DNA of 64,000 nt from Lacinutrix himadriensis (GTDB lineage Bacteria; Bacteroidota; Bacteroidia; Flavobacteriales; Flavobacteriaceae): positions 30,971 through 94,970 of the forward strand of contig NZ_LIQI01000005.1 of assembly GCF_001418105.1 (NCBI RefSeq), read 5' to 3'. The position numbers were made by a program, and so were the translations under genes. This document shows positions 51,665-59,474 of the stretch, piece after piece; position 1 is the stretch's first letter, and every line of letters starts with the position of its first letter. The notes beneath the pieces are model-generated. The model worked only from the letters and a program-made list of their open reading frames with translations, had not been told where the DNA came from and did not search any database.

Positions 51665-52645
51665 ATGAATGTCTATTCCGAAATTCCTGTAAACCCAGAT
51701 TTACATACTGTAGCTTTTTATAATGCGGAAAATTTATTCGACATTTTTGATGATACCAAAAAGCATGATAACGATTTTTTGCCAAGAGCAGACAAACGTT
51801 GGACTATAAAACGTTACCAAAATAAATTACGAAAATTAGGCTATGCTATTTCTAATATAGGAAGAAAAGAAAACGGGAAACACCCTGCAATTATTGGTTT
51901 ATCTGAAGTGGAGAATGCGAAAGTTTTGAAAGATTTAATCGCTTCTAAACATGTAAAAAACTGCAACTACAATTATGTGCATTACGACTCTAAAGACGAA
52001 CGTGGGATAGATGTTGCTTTGCTTTATGATAGAACTGTTTTTACGGTAGAAGCTTCGGAAAAATTTTCATTAGAATTATATAATGATGCCGGTTTACCAG
52101 ATTACACAAGAGACATTTTACTAGTTTCTGGTGTACTCGATGGTTTTAAAATACATGTTATTGTAAATCATTGGTCTTCTAGACGTGAAGGGGAAAGGGA
52201 AACAGAACACAAAAGAATGGCAGGGTCTAATAAGGTTGGAGAAATTATTTCGGACTTAAAATTAAATGATCCAGATGCTAAAATTATAGTTATTGGTGAT
52301 TTTAATGATGATCCTTCTAGTAAAAGCATTGCACGTTTACTAAGTAGTTTTGATTTACTAAACCCAATAGAAACATTACGCTCGTATACTAGAGGAACTA
52401 GTAAATACAAAAGACAGTGGTTTTTATTTGACCAAATATTGGTTAGTCGAAATTTTTATGAAAAAACAAAAAATGGGTTACAATTTGAAAAAGCTAATAT
52501 TTTTGATGAAGATTTTCTAAAAATATCTGACGGAAAATATAAAGGCTCGCCATTTAGAACCTATGTTGGTAAAAAATATCAAGGTGGCTATAGTGACCAC
52601 TTTCCGGTGTATGTTGTTTTAAAAAAGGAAGAAGAAATCAGGTAA
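51665..52645 (+). CDS. Endonuclease/exonuclease/phosphatase-fold protein, no signal peptide
   Basis: A 326-residue protein of the EEP superfamily with the expected metal and catalytic segments: FYNAENLFD (the Asn-Glu pair), IIGLSEVENAKVL, RGIDVALLYD, VNHWSSRREGERET, IGDFNDDPSS and a C-terminal GYSDHFPVYV. It would hydrolyse phosphodiester or phosphomonoester bonds. The start MNVYSEIPVN is set by the promoter position. It lacks a signal peptide, unlike its paralogue at 57666, so it may act in the cytoplasm. The two paralogues flank a DUF5689 lipoprotein and a TonB receptor on the opposite strand. Confidence 0.87.
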   Translation: MNVYSEIPVNPDLHTVAFYNAENLFDIFDDTKKHDNDFLPRADKRWTIKRYQNKLRKLGYAISNIGRKENGKHPAIIGLSEVENAKVLKDLIASKHVKNCNYNYVHYDSKDERGIDVALLYDRTVFTVEASEKFSLELYNDAGLPDYTRDILLVSGVLDGFKIHVIVNHWSSRREGERETEHKRMAGSNKVGEIISDLKLNDPDAKIIVIGDFNDDPSSKSIARLLSSFDLLNPIETLRSYTRGTSKYKRQWFLFDQILVSRNFYEKTKNGLQFEKANIFDEDFLKISDGKYKGSPFRTYVGKKYQGGYSDHFPVYVVLKKEEEIR

Positions 52646-52670
52646 AAGAGATTATAGGAAATAGCTATAG

Positions 52671-52717
52671 ACTGATGACTGATGACTGATGACTGATGAC
52701 TGATGACTGATGACTGA
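52671..52717. repeat. Seven-base tandem repeat (ACTGATG x6)
   Basis: Six perfect copies of ACTGATG plus a partial seventh lie 26 bases after the stop codon at 52645. It is probably prone to slippage, so copy number may vary between strains. Confidence 0.9.
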
Positions 52718-52724
52718 AACGTAT

Positions 52725-52751
52725 GTCATTTCGAGCTTGTCGAGAAATCTC
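52725..52751. repeat. Intergenic palindrome (TCATTTCGAGCTTGTCGAGAA type)
   Basis: TTCGAGCTTGTCGAGAAATC with self-complementary TCGA(GC)TTGTCGA arms, the best-conserved local copy of the dispersed family. Confidence 0.65.
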
Positions 52752-52775
52752 TTCAAGTTTTATTACATCCACTTT

Positions 52776-53153
52776 TTAAACCGCTTGATAAATAACTACA
52801 GCTAGACCTACACAAGCCACAGGAAGTAACCAAAGCATAAAAATACTATAACCTGCAGATTTTTTATTTAGCATTTTAGCATTTAATACTTTTCGTTTTC
52901 TACCAGCATATTGCATCCAGTTTTTAAAAAAAACAAATATACATGCTAAAACAAATAGCACGATTGCTTTGTCTTGCGACATAGTTGTCATATTCATTTG
53001 TTTAAAAAAACCTGCAAAGAACACACCAAAAAGCAATAATAAAGCACATTGTAGCACCGAAATGTAAATGGTAGCATATTGGTTTGCTTTTTTACTTTTA
53101 GCATCCTTATAATGCTTAAAAACGCTAAAAAATAAAGTATCGAAAAGTGTCAT
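52776..53153 (-). CDS. Small membrane protein of unknown function
   Basis: A 125-residue protein with three hydrophobic helices (about residues 27-50, 61-78 and 100-122) and a basic stretch between the last two (GRKRKVLNAKMLNKK). I do not recognise a family. A terminator separates it from the upstream DUF5689 gene on the same strand, so it is probably transcribed separately. Confidence 0.7.
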   Translation of the reverse strand: MTLFDTLFFSVFKHYKDAKSKKANQYATIYISVLQCALLLLFGVFFAGFFKQMNMTTMSQDKAIVLFVLACIFVFFKNWMQYAGRKRKVLNAKMLNKKSAGYSIFMLWLLPVACVGLAVVIYQAV

Positions 53154-53160
53154 ATTTTGT

Positions 53161-53202
53161 AATTAAAAAAGAAAACCTGCTAATTATAAATTAGCAGGTT
53201 TT
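53161..53202 (-). terminator. Terminator of the TonB receptor-DUF5689 operon
   Basis: A perfect AAAACCTGCTAA / TTAGCAGGTTTT stem. On the minus strand it is followed by a T run. Confidence 0.88.
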
Positions 53203-53228
53203 AAGACTAATAAGTCTATTTAATATTT

Positions 53229-54671
53229 CTATTGAGGAGCTAATATTTTAACATTACCTAAATCTCTAGTTGAAGAAATTGCTGCATCATTACTATCGTA
53301 AACAAAAGCAATAAAACCATTTCCAGTTGGAGCAGAAAGATCAATAAAACTAGTTTCGTTATATATATTATCAAAGAATCCACCATTAATTGGTAATGCT
53401 TCAATTTCAGCTGTTCCTATTTCCGTCCAAGTAGCTGAAGAAGGATCATTTCCTGCAACATAATCGGTAGAATAATAAGCTTTTAAAGGCTCTTCACCTG
53501 CATCACTAAAAGCATCAGCAATTTCTAATACCATTTGTTCGCCATCTTGTGCATCAAAATCAAAAACTGGTGAAATTAACCAACTAACCATTGTTACTGC
53601 ATTTGAACCATCATATCCGGAACCTCTAACATAAGAATCTCCACCAAAAGATGCTGCATACCAAGACTGAGTACCGTCTGTATTAATAACATCCCATCCG
53701 TTTAATCCTCCAACAAAATCTTCTTCAAAAACTACTTCAAACTCATCTAGGCTTAAAGGCGTACATCTTTCTTGATCAAATACCACATCAGTTAAAGAAT
53801 TTAAGGCTAAAACTAAATTATCTCCACCATAAGACTTTGTAACAATACCTGAAATAGAACCACCTTTATCTACTGGTAAAGGAGAACTATAAAAATTAGC
53901 AAAAGAACTAGTCTCCATTATAAAACTTGAATAAGAAAAACCATCACATGCCTGTAATTCTCTTTGCGTATCAAAATCTTCCGAAGAATCTCCATAAAGC
54001 TCTCCGTTTAAATAAGCAGGAAATTCAGCGTTATTAATTTTAACAAACATTCCAACATGACTTTCATTTATAGCAGAAAAACTTAATTCTAAAGGAGTAA
54101 TTACTTCCGTATTTGCAGATCTTAAAATATAATCTGGAACTTGAACAGCAGTAAATTGACCTACTTCATCATCATCTGTTTTACCTCCAATAGCAATAAC
54201 TTCAGAAGAATTTAAACCAACATAAGCATCTTTTAGTTTAATATAAACTTCTCTTCCTTGGTTGTATTGGTTATAAGAATCTGCTTGATTTAATACGATT
54301 TGTATAGCAGCTGTTGGATTTGTTGGGCTATCTTGAATATAGAATTCTTTATAGAAATTACCAGTTGCATCCGAAGAAGATACATATCCTTTTACTACAA
54401 CATCTGAAGGGATTTGATAAAATTTATCATAATCAAATCCAAATTGTGCTTCTTCATAATCGGTGTAAAGTTTCTTTACTTGACTTACGGTTAAAGCTGT
54501 TACACCACTATTTACATCATTTAATTGCTCTAACAATTCGGTTAGTGCTTCGTTTTCGTCGTTACCTAAACTATTAGGAATTGTATAATCGTCATCTTGC
54601 ACACAAGATGTAATAGCTATTGCAGCTACCATTGTTAGTATTAACGTTAAAAATTTATTCGTTCTTTTCAT
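53229..54671 (-). CDS. DUF5689 / choice-of-anchor J surface lipoprotein
   Basis: The start MKRTNKFLTL at 54671 precedes a lipobox (AITSC); an earlier in-frame start is not needed. The N-terminal half (about residues 50-280) is a DUF5689 domain with OB-fold-like blocks (VVVKGYVSSSDATGNFYKEFYIQD, GREVYIKLKDAYVGL). The C-terminal about 170 residues form a choice-of-anchor J domain (VFEEDFVGGLNGW ... SWYAASFGG ... SWLISPVFDFD). It is probably a surface-exposed binding partner of the TonB receptor encoded upstream, with which it forms an operon (83-base gap). 480 residues. Confidence 0.87.
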   Translation of the reverse strand: MKRTNKFLTLILTMVAAIAITSCVQDDDYTIPNSLGNDENEALTELLEQLNDVNSGVTALTVSQVKKLYTDYEEAQFGFDYDKFYQIPSDVVVKGYVSSSDATGNFYKEFYIQDSPTNPTAAIQIVLNQADSYNQYNQGREVYIKLKDAYVGLNSSEVIAIGGKTDDDEVGQFTAVQVPDYILRSANTEVITPLELSFSAINESHVGMFVKINNAEFPAYLNGELYGDSSEDFDTQRELQACDGFSYSSFIMETSSFANFYSSPLPVDKGGSISGIVTKSYGGDNLVLALNSLTDVVFDQERCTPLSLDEFEVVFEEDFVGGLNGWDVINTDGTQSWYAASFGGDSYVRGSGYDGSNAVTMVSWLISPVFDFDAQDGEQMVLEIADAFSDAGEEPLKAYYSTDYVAGNDPSSATWTEIGTAEIEALPINGGFFDNIYNETSFIDLSAPTGNGFIAFVYDSNDAAISSTRDLGNVKILAPQ

Positions 54672-54754
54672 GGCGTATTTATTTTTAATTTGTGAATTTG
54701 TGAATGTATTACATTTCATAATTCGTAATATTATTATAATTAATTTTTCTTTTT

Positions 54755-57526
54755 TTAGAATCTAAAGTACACATTTACAAAGTAATTTGCACCACGACCA
54801 TACCAATATTTTGCTCCAAACACACGCGAAGGATTCGCATTATCGTCTCTTAACTCTCTGTAATTTGCATTTCTACCTTGCTCAAAACCACCCGTTTTGT
54901 ACTCTTTATCAAGTACGTTACCTACACTAGCAAAAAAGCCAATATAGTACTGATCAATTTTCCAAGATTTACCACCAACAAGATTTACAACCATATAGTT
55001 GTCAAACTCTTCTTGTTTTAATAACTCAGTAGCTATTTCTGGATCATAATCATTAAACGGTAATCCGTCTACATCTAAGTAGAAGTTTTCGGTTCTTGTT
55101 AATGCATTAACATCTGTATATGCATTGGAGAAAAAGTTAGCTGTTGCACCAAACCACCAGTATTTAGGGTCACGGTATTCAAAACCAATAGAACCCGCAC
55201 GTTGTGGTCCTCCTGCTACTTTATAATCTTTAAGATTTGCTTGTCCGTAAGAAATAGAACCATCTTCTGAATCGAAACCAGCTGATGTTAAGTATAAATC
55301 TGGATTGTTATCATACGTATATTCACCAATAGAACCTGCTGCTTTTAATTTAATAGTAGGCGTTACTTGCGCTTCAATACCAAATTCAACACCAATATTC
55401 TTTTTGTTGATTCCTGTTAAAACTTCTTGTACAAAAGCCGAAGTTTCATTTTCTGCAATTGCATCACCACTTAATCCGTCTGCATAGTAGAAACCTACTT
55501 CATTAGCATCTTTAACAGTAGAATAGAATCCTGTTAATCTTGCTTTTATAATTGGAGATCTAAAAATATAACTTGCATCAAAAGAAGTTACTTTTTCTTC
55601 TTCAATACCTCTTACCACATTATGATTTTCTCTAGAGTTAGAGAACGTGTTACGTAAAGAAGGTGCTCTTTCAATATAACCAGCATTGGCATCGAATAAA
55701 TGTTTACCTGTTATTTTGTAAGTAAATCCTGCTTTAGCACCAAGACCATTAAAGGTAAGCTCTTCTCCTTTTCCATAAGAATTATCTTCAAAATTACTAT
55801 GTTGCCATAATCCTTCTCTTTGGTATGTTGTACTTGAAAGACTACCAGAAACAAAAAAGTCTATTTTGTTATATTTAAATTGTGCTTGTGCATACCCTGA
55901 AAGTACATCTGCAAATAAATTATAGTTGTATCTATATTTATCACCTACTCCAACTAATCTATCCTTATTTTGATTATCGTATTGAAAATTATCAAAAGAA
56001 TCTACATTTAGAGCTCCAACCGTAGAACCTAATAAATCGATTATTTCTCCAAAGTTTTCCGATTTCAATTTCTTGTAATTAAGAGAAGCATTAATTAATA
56101 TGTTCTCATTAATTTCTGAACTTAAAATAGAATTTAAAGTAAGTTGCTTATCATCTGCACGATCTTCATATAATACATAAGCGGCAGGACTAGTTCCATT
56201 TTCTGCTGTATTATTATTTAAGTTTGCAGTAAGAATATACTCCCAATCTATTTGACCATCATTTAAAAACTCTTGTTCTAATTCATAAGCAGTTGCAGTA
56301 TCTGGACCATCTGGATCTGATAAAGGATAACTTGGTAGGTCTTGGTAATATGTTGGACTAGGGTTTGTTCCTCCAGAATAATCTAAACGGCTATTTCCTA
56401 GTTTACCAAATTGGTAACCTACGTTAGTATTTAATGTTGTTTTAGAAGAAATATCCCAATAATGGTTTAACATTATAATTGGCTCTTCCACTTCTTTAAT
56501 ACGTGAATTTCTTTTATCACCGTCTAAATATCCCCAATACTCGTTATACTTAATACCTTTAAGGTCGTATACTTCTTGCGTATTTGGTGAAGATTTACCT
56601 CTTCTATTTGGTGCATATATAGATGTGAAGTTTAAGCTATGCTTATCTCCAAATTTCTTTTCTACAGATGCGAAAAAAGAGTTAGAGTCATATAATGAAG
56701 CATCTTGATATCCTTCTTGTCCCCAACGTCTTCCTGCCATAATGGTATACGCCCAACCACCTTCTAATGCTCCAGATGCGTAACTAGCCATTAAACGGTT
56801 AGTATAACTTCTGTTAGAAGAAGAATAGGTTACACGACCACCTTCTCTATAACTAGAAGCTCTTACGTTCATATTAGTTGTACCAAGAATACCACCAAAG
56901 TTGTACGCTGAAGGCGTTAAACCAGAAGTTAACTCTTGGTTACGCATAACATCGTTAAGTCCACCCCAGTTACTCCATTGTGGTCTTCCATTGTATAGCT
57001 TGTTCATTTCTATTCCGTTAATTAAAACAGAACCGTTATCTGAATCTAAACCTCTTACTTTAAAGAAAGAAGAACTAAACTCGAAAGCAGCAGTACGTTG
57101 AAAAATATCTTGTGATGAAGAAAGCAAACCTGAAATATTGTCTGCTCCAGTAGTATCATCATTTAATTCATCATCAGAAAGTGTAATGGTGAATAAATCA
57201 TTTCCAGCTAGGTCTCTTTCCATAACCATATCGTTTATGGTTAATGTTTTACCTTCATTAACTACAATTGGGTAACGTTGTGGTACGAAAGCCTCTTTAG
57301 TTAATCTTAAAACTTGTTCGCCTAATGGCAAATCACTGCTAAACGTAAACACTCCTAGCGCATTGGTAAGCGCAGTTATGTTTGTTCCTTCAATAGTAAC
57401 AGTAACATCTGAAATAGGCTCGAGAGAAATTGGTTGTTTCACACTTCCTGTTACCGTGGTCTGCTGCGCAAACGTGGTAAAGCCTGATAAAATTCCGAAG
57501 AAAAGAATTAAAAATCTTTTTTGCAT
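54755..57526 (-). CDS. TonB-dependent outer-membrane receptor with carboxypeptidase-regulatory N-domain
   Basis: A 923-residue protein with a signal peptide (ends TFAQ), a CarboxypepD_reg-like domain (about residues 22-110), a plug domain (FFKVRGLDSDNGSVLINGIEMNKL) and a 22-strand-type barrel ending in aromatic YFRF. There is no SusD partner, so it is not a standard glycan utilisation pair. The adjacent DUF5689 lipoprotein is the likely surface partner and the flanking phosphoesterase-fold genes suggest nucleic acid or organophosphate as substrate. A TAAATTTG box lies upstream on the minus strand (57585-57592). Confidence 0.92.
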   Translation of the reverse strand: MQKRFLILFFGILSGFTTFAQQTTVTGSVKQPISLEPISDVTVTIEGTNITALTNALGVFTFSSDLPLGEQVLRLTKEAFVPQRYPIVVNEGKTLTINDMVMERDLAGNDLFTITLSDDELNDDTTGADNISGLLSSSQDIFQRTAAFEFSSSFFKVRGLDSDNGSVLINGIEMNKLYNGRPQWSNWGGLNDVMRNQELTSGLTPSAYNFGGILGTTNMNVRASSYREGGRVTYSSSNRSYTNRLMASYASGALEGGWAYTIMAGRRWGQEGYQDASLYDSNSFFASVEKKFGDKHSLNFTSIYAPNRRGKSSPNTQEVYDLKGIKYNEYWGYLDGDKRNSRIKEVEEPIIMLNHYWDISSKTTLNTNVGYQFGKLGNSRLDYSGGTNPSPTYYQDLPSYPLSDPDGPDTATAYELEQEFLNDGQIDWEYILTANLNNNTAENGTSPAAYVLYEDRADDKQLTLNSILSSEINENILINASLNYKKLKSENFGEIIDLLGSTVGALNVDSFDNFQYDNQNKDRLVGVGDKYRYNYNLFADVLSGYAQAQFKYNKIDFFVSGSLSSTTYQREGLWQHSNFEDNSYGKGEELTFNGLGAKAGFTYKITGKHLFDANAGYIERAPSLRNTFSNSRENHNVVRGIEEEKVTSFDASYIFRSPIIKARLTGFYSTVKDANEVGFYYADGLSGDAIAENETSAFVQEVLTGINKKNIGVEFGIEAQVTPTIKLKAAGSIGEYTYDNNPDLYLTSAGFDSEDGSISYGQANLKDYKVAGGPQRAGSIGFEYRDPKYWWFGATANFFSNAYTDVNALTRTENFYLDVDGLPFNDYDPEIATELLKQEEFDNYMVVNLVGGKSWKIDQYYIGFFASVGNVLDKEYKTGGFEQGRNANYRELRDDNANPSRVFGAKYWYGRGANYFVNVYFRF

Positions 57527-57665
57527 ACTTTAATTTATAGGTTATAAACTCTTTTTACATTAAATAATTATTATTTAAAGCAAGCAAATTTACATTATTT
57601 ATAATAAATATCTACATTTGGCAGGAGTTTTGTATTAACATAACTATAACATAACATTCACATTC

Positions 57666-58724
57666 ATGAAAAATTTAAAATTCTGGCTCGCAGCACTGTG
57701 TTTAACAGTGGTTTTCACTGCGGAAGCTCAAGAAAAAAAGAAATTTAAAGTCCATACTGTTGGGTTTTACAATCTTGAAAATTTATTTGACACTATTAAT
57801 GACACAAGTAAATTTGACGAAAGAAGTCCTATTATGGAAATGAAAACGAAACAGTTTGAAGTTTACCAAAAGAAAGTAAAAAATATGGCTCGCGTGATTT
57901 CCGAAATAGGAAAAGACGTTACCAATAACTCTCCAGTAATATTAGGAGTATCTGAGGTGGAAAACAGAGAAGTACTTGAAGATGTAGTAAATGATCCTGC
58001 ATTAATACACCAAGATTATGGCATTGTTCATTATAATTCTCCAGATGTTAGAAGTATTGATGTTGCTCTTTTATACCAAAAGAAATTTTTCACCCCTTTA
58101 TCTACTAGCAGCCATGAATTAAAAATTTATGACGATAACACCAAAGAACGCAAATATACCAGAGACCAATTATTGGTAAGTGGTAAATTAGACGGAGAAA
58201 TGATTCATGTTATTGTAAACCACTGGCCTTCTCGTAGTGGTGGAGAAGCACGTAGTAGACCTAAACGTGTTGCGGCAGCTAAACTGACGAAGCGACTTTT
58301 AGATTCTTTACAATCACTTGATCCTTATGCGAAAGTATTTATCATGGGAGATTTAAATGATGACCCAACAAACGCTAGTGTTACAGAGGTTTTACAAGCG
58401 CAAAGCGACAAAGACAAGGTTGGTTTTAAAGGACTTTACAATCCATATTCCAATATGTTTAAAAAGGAAGGGTTAGGTACTACTGCATATAGAGATGCTT
58501 GGAGTTTATTTGACCAAATTATGGTAACAAAGCCATTAATTGAAAAAGATTATTCTTCTTTTACCTTATATAAAGCTGGAATTTTTAATAAAAATTACCT
58601 AGTTAACAAAAAGGGAAGATACAAAGGATATCCAAAACGTAGTTTTGCAGATGGTGGATTTACAGATGGATTTAGTGATCACTTTCCCGTGTACACACTT
58701 CTTGTAAAAGAAATCAAAGAATAA
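57666..58724 (+). CDS. Secreted endonuclease/exonuclease/phosphatase-fold protein
   Basis: A 352-residue paralogue of the 51665 protein with an N-terminal signal peptide (ends AEAQ). The same active-site blocks are present: FYNLENLFD, ILGVSEVENREVL, RSIDVALLY, VNHWPSRSGG, MGDLNDDPT and GFSDHFPVYTLL. It would act on extracellular or periplasmic nucleic acid or phosphoesters. The gene diverges from the TonB receptor, sharing the 139-base intergenic region (TACATTTG box at 57613), which supports a common role in nutrient uptake. A terminator follows. Confidence 0.9.
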   Translation: MKNLKFWLAALCLTVVFTAEAQEKKKFKVHTVGFYNLENLFDTINDTSKFDERSPIMEMKTKQFEVYQKKVKNMARVISEIGKDVTNNSPVILGVSEVENREVLEDVVNDPALIHQDYGIVHYNSPDVRSIDVALLYQKKFFTPLSTSSHELKIYDDNTKERKYTRDQLLVSGKLDGEMIHVIVNHWPSRSGGEARSRPKRVAAAKLTKRLLDSLQSLDPYAKVFIMGDLNDDPTNASVTEVLQAQSDKDKVGFKGLYNPYSNMFKKEGLGTTAYRDAWSLFDQIMVTKPLIEKDYSSFTLYKAGIFNKNYLVNKKGRYKGYPKRSFADGGFTDGFSDHFPVYTLLVKEIKE

Positions 58725-58754
58725 TAAGAAAGGTATCTAAAAAGTGTATAAAGA

Positions 58755-58780
58755 CCTTTCGACTGCGCTCAAGGTGACAC
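58755..58780. repeat. Intergenic palindrome (TTTCGACTGCGCTCAAGGTGACA type)
   Basis: A dispersed flavobacterial block related to the copy at 10473. Confidence 0.55.
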
Positions 58781-58800
58781 ATACCATAATAGTTTATAAT

Positions 58801-58836
58801 AAAAAAGGCTTCCAAAATTTGGAAGCCTTTTTTTAT
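58801..58836 (+). terminator. Terminator of the secreted endonuclease gene
   Basis: AAGGCTTCCAAA / TTTGGAAGCCTT perfect stem with a T run; it ends the transcript after the repeat. Confidence 0.9.
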
Positions 58837-58893
58837 TACAATGTTTTTCTGAATGACTTTCTAAGCGCAGTTGAAGCATCTTTTTAAATTACA

Positions 58894-58923
58894 TAGATTT
58901 CTCCACTTGGATAGAAATGACAA
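58894..58923. repeat. Degenerate copy of the TCATTTCGAG palindrome
   Basis: AGATTTCTCCACTTGG followed by ATAGAAATGACA, the inverted and degenerate form of the copy at 52725. Confidence 0.45.
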
Positions 58924-58929
58924 ACTATT

Positions 58930-59367
58930 TTAACCCAACCAAACACTCCAAGGTATTCTAGTTAAAACTAATAACAATGCTATGGTATAAAAGATAGCAA
59001 TGGTTTTATGTTTAGGCTTAGAAGTAAGTTTCTTTTTATGCTTAGAGTAACCAATAGTAATAAAGGTAATCGCTAAAATCCCCATAAAAGGATGCTCTAC
59101 AGCTAATAATCTAGCAAAAGGAGATAATCCCCCCATACCGTTTGCTTTTATACTATGAAACCCATTTGGTGAGGTAAAGTATAAAACTAATCCCATTAAT
59201 AACTGAATGTGCGTTACAATAAGTGTAAATAATGCAATTCTGAAATCTTTAGGCGTATATTCTTTATTAGAAAACGTTTTATATAAGCTATTTACTACCG
59301 CTAGTATTAACACAAGAAGCACTAAATAAGCCCAATAAGAATGAAGGTTTTTTACAATACTATACAT
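58930..59367 (-). CDS. Small cytochrome b-like four-helix membrane protein
   Basis: A 145-residue protein with four hydrophobic helices and regularly placed His residues (LHSYWAYL, VTHIQLLMG, VEHPFMGI, YSKHKKK), a pattern seen in small Bacteroidota membrane proteins loosely annotated as cytochrome B. Two or more of these His could ligate heme, but this is not shown. It is monocistronic on the minus strand, between an endonuclease gene and a TonB receptor gene. The functional assignment is weak. Confidence 0.7.
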   Translation of the reverse strand: MYSIVKNLHSYWAYLVLLVLILAVVNSLYKTFSNKEYTPKDFRIALFTLIVTHIQLLMGLVLYFTSPNGFHSIKANGMGGLSPFARLLAVEHPFMGILAITFITIGYSKHKKKLTSKPKHKTIAIFYTIALLLVLTRIPWSVWLG

Positions 59368-59418
59368 ATAATTTAAGTTTGAATTAGTTTGATAACAAAT
59401 GTACTAATTATTAGGCAT

Positions 59419-59453
59419 AAAAAAACCTCTTCCAAAAAATGGAAGAGGTTTTT
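59419..59453 (-). terminator. Terminator of the second TonB receptor gene
   Basis: AAAAACCTCTTCCA / TGGAAGAGGTTTTT, a 14-base perfect stem with a T run on the minus strand. Confidence 0.9.
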
Positions 59454-59474
59454 AATATACTTTTCTAAAGTGAA

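Noticed and set aside
54755..57526. SusC/SusD polysaccharide utilisation pair
   Set aside because: No SusD-like protein or glycoside hydrolase is adjacent; the partner is a DUF5689 lipoprotein.
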